From assembly GCF_934309415.1 (NCBI RefSeq), contig NZ_CAKRDI010000054.1, positions 1 to 7,187 on the forward strand: a stretch of DNA of 7,187 nucleotides, given 5' to 3'. Source of the DNA: an uncultured Mediterraneibacter sp. (GTDB lineage Bacteria > Bacillota > Clostridia > Lachnospirales > Lachnospiraceae). The notes below the pieces were generated by a model. It searched no databases and was not told the DNA's origin. It saw nothing but the letters and a program-made list of their open reading frames with translations. Made by a program: the position numbers and the translations under genes. The number at the start of each line of letters is the position of its first letter. The first letter of the stretch is position 1. Shown piece by piece: positions 6,652-7,187 of this stretch.

Positions 6652-6707
6652 ACGCTTCTTATGTTACAGGTGAGATTCTTTCTGTTGATGGAGCAATGAG
6701 AACTTGA
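6651..6707 (+). pseudogene. C-terminal remnant of a short-chain dehydrogenase/reductase
   Basis: In the frame starting AAC at 6651 the sequence encodes NASYVTGEILSVDGAMRT followed by TGA (6705-6707). The pattern S-x-[YF]-[VI]-T-G-x-x-[LI]-x-V-D-G-[GA] at the very end of a protein is the hallmark C-terminus of classical SDR enzymes such as 3-oxoacyl-ACP reductases and glucose or sugar-alcohol dehydrogenases. It directly abuts the GH78 fragment in another frame. Everything upstream in the SDR (Rossmann fold, Ser-Tyr-Lys active site) is gone. Only about 18 residues support this, but the motif is distinctive. Confidence 0.6.
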
Positions 6708-6747
6708 TTTAGTTTTTGAGTCTTTGGCAGAAGTGCCGGGAAACATG

Positions 6748-6776
6748 GGGACAGTGGAAAGAACCACTGTCCCTTT
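6748..6776 (+). terminator. GGGAC stem-loop, possible terminator of the ancestral SDR gene
   Basis: GGGACAGTGG (6748-6757) pairs perfectly with CCACTGTCCC (6764-6773) around a 6-base loop (AAAGAA). Only three T follow, so termination would be weak. It lies 40 bases after the SDR stop. Its arms begin and end like the terminator at 6178-6212, which hints at a dispersed extragenic palindrome. Confidence 0.45.
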
Positions 6777-6842
6777 ATGCTTGGTGAAGCTTTTTTTGAG
6801 AAAAGCACATGTTTATTCGATCTTATTTTCATTCCGCCAATT

Positions 6843-7028
6843 GTTACTGTTTGCAGCTTGCTGTGAACAGTAACATGGTAACACAGTTACTGTTCACAGG
6901 TAACCTGCAAACAGTAACGTATCTCGCCATTTAAAATCGCCTACGGCGATGGGCGAGATACATTCAAGCTAAAACGTGCATTCTCCATGTCAATCAGCAG
7001 AGTGATTGACATGGGAGTGAACAGTAAC
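6843..7028. repeat. Compound palindromic element built on GTTACTGTT units
   Basis: GTTACTGTTTGCAG (6843-6856) pairs perfectly with CTGCAAACAGTAAC (6905-6918). Nested inside, CTGTGAACAGTAAC (6861-6874) pairs perfectly with GTTACTGTTCACAG (6886-6899). Next come GTATCTCGCC (6919-6928) with GGCGAGATAC (6952-6961) enclosing ATCGCC/GGCGAT, then ATGTCAATCA (6987-6996) with TGATTGACAT (7003-7012). The stretch ends in a fifth unit, GTGAACAGTAAC (7017-7028). The outermost ends are thus GTTACTGTT and AACAGTAAC, as expected of a miniature inverted-repeat element. It has no coding capacity. The ends resemble those of the element at 3059-3199. Confidence 0.65.
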
Positions 7029-7067
7029 GTAACACACCCCATAACAGTTCATACTCTGCGTTAAAGG

Positions 7068-7096
7068 TTGACTTTTTTATGAGATACAGATAATCT
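7068..7096 (+). promoter_or_regulatory. Possible promoter near the right edge
   Basis: TTGACT (7068-7073) is followed after 17 bases by TAATCT (7091-7096), a weak -10. The AT-rich TATATATAAG run immediately after it offers alternative registers. Transcription would start near 7103 and meet the stem-loop at 7138-7187 after only about 80 bases, so this could drive a short RNA, an attenuated leader, or nothing. Confidence 0.35.
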
Positions 7097-7137
7097 ATAT
7101 ATAAGTTTATATCCCATTTTTGACAGTTGGAAAGATA

Positions 7138-7187
7138 AAAAATGGCTACAACCCCAGTAAACATGGGATCTGTAGCCGTTTTTCTTT
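7138..7187. terminator. Bidirectional intrinsic terminator at the right edge
   Basis: GGCTACA (7144-7150) pairs with TGTAGCC (7171-7177), with an inner CCC/GGG stem. An A-run precedes it and a T-run follows (GTTTTTC). On the + strand it ends in U5. On the minus strand the preceding AAAAAAT becomes an ATTTTTT tail, so it can also end a leftward transcript coming from beyond the window. Confidence 0.7.

Noticed and set aside
6843..7028. CRISPR array
   Set aside because: The repeated units are short, alternate in orientation and form nested palindromes with irregular spacing. There are no direct repeats with unique spacers and no cas genes.

Overview
The window looks like a chromosomal accessory stretch from a low-to-moderate GC Firmicute, most likely a gut Lachnospiraceae (Blautia, Dorea or Ruminococcus gnavus-like). 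This rests on the AGGAGG-type ribosome binding sites, the protein styles (GH3 with an FnIII-like domain and a Met-rich tail, GPH-type sugar symporter, GH78 rhamnosidase N-terminus, cyclophilin-like lipoprotein) and the many intergenic palindromes. I cannot assign a species from sequence alone.

Left part (1-1755, + strand): the 3' portion of a hexapeptide-repeat sugar O-acetyltransferase, a flavodoxin/NADPH-dependent FMN reductase-type gene that has lost its centre and is out of frame, a lipoprotein with a cyclophilin-like domain read from a TTG start, a strong intrinsic terminator, and a scrap of an aldo/keto reductase gene.

Centre (1756-5632): a divergent pair made of an AraC-family regulator (minus strand) and an intact 764-residue family 3 glycoside hydrolase (plus strand). 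The space between them holds a 141-bp imperfect palindrome with 18-bp inverted ends that looks like a MITE. Right beside it are three copies of an AAATAAAA box spaced 19-20 bp apart, just upstream of the likely GH3 promoter. These boxes are a natural candidate for the AraC operator.

Right part (5633-7187): two damaged carbohydrate genes follow GH3. One is a GPH-family sugar:cation symporter reduced to its first ~28 and last ~120 residues by an in-frame internal deletion. The other is the first ~130 residues of a GH78 alpha-L-rhamnosidase that runs straight into the out-of-frame C-terminal tail of a short-chain dehydrogenase. Beyond these is about 480 bp without genes. It holds a GGGAC stem-loop, a complex nested palindrome built on GTTACTGTT units (a second MITE-like element, with ends resembling the first), a possible promoter, and a bidirectional terminator.

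Together the GH3, symporter and rhamnosidase suggest an ancestral locus for import and hydrolysis of glucosides or rhamnoglucosides under an AraC-type activator. The sequence now shows repeated gene-internal deletions (flavodoxin, aldo/keto reductase, symporter, GH78/SDR), so only the regulator and GH3 appear intact. I see no CRISPR array, rRNA, tRNA, transposase or recognisable defence system. The most interesting signals are the serial deletion pattern, the two related palindromic elements, and the phased operator-like repeats.
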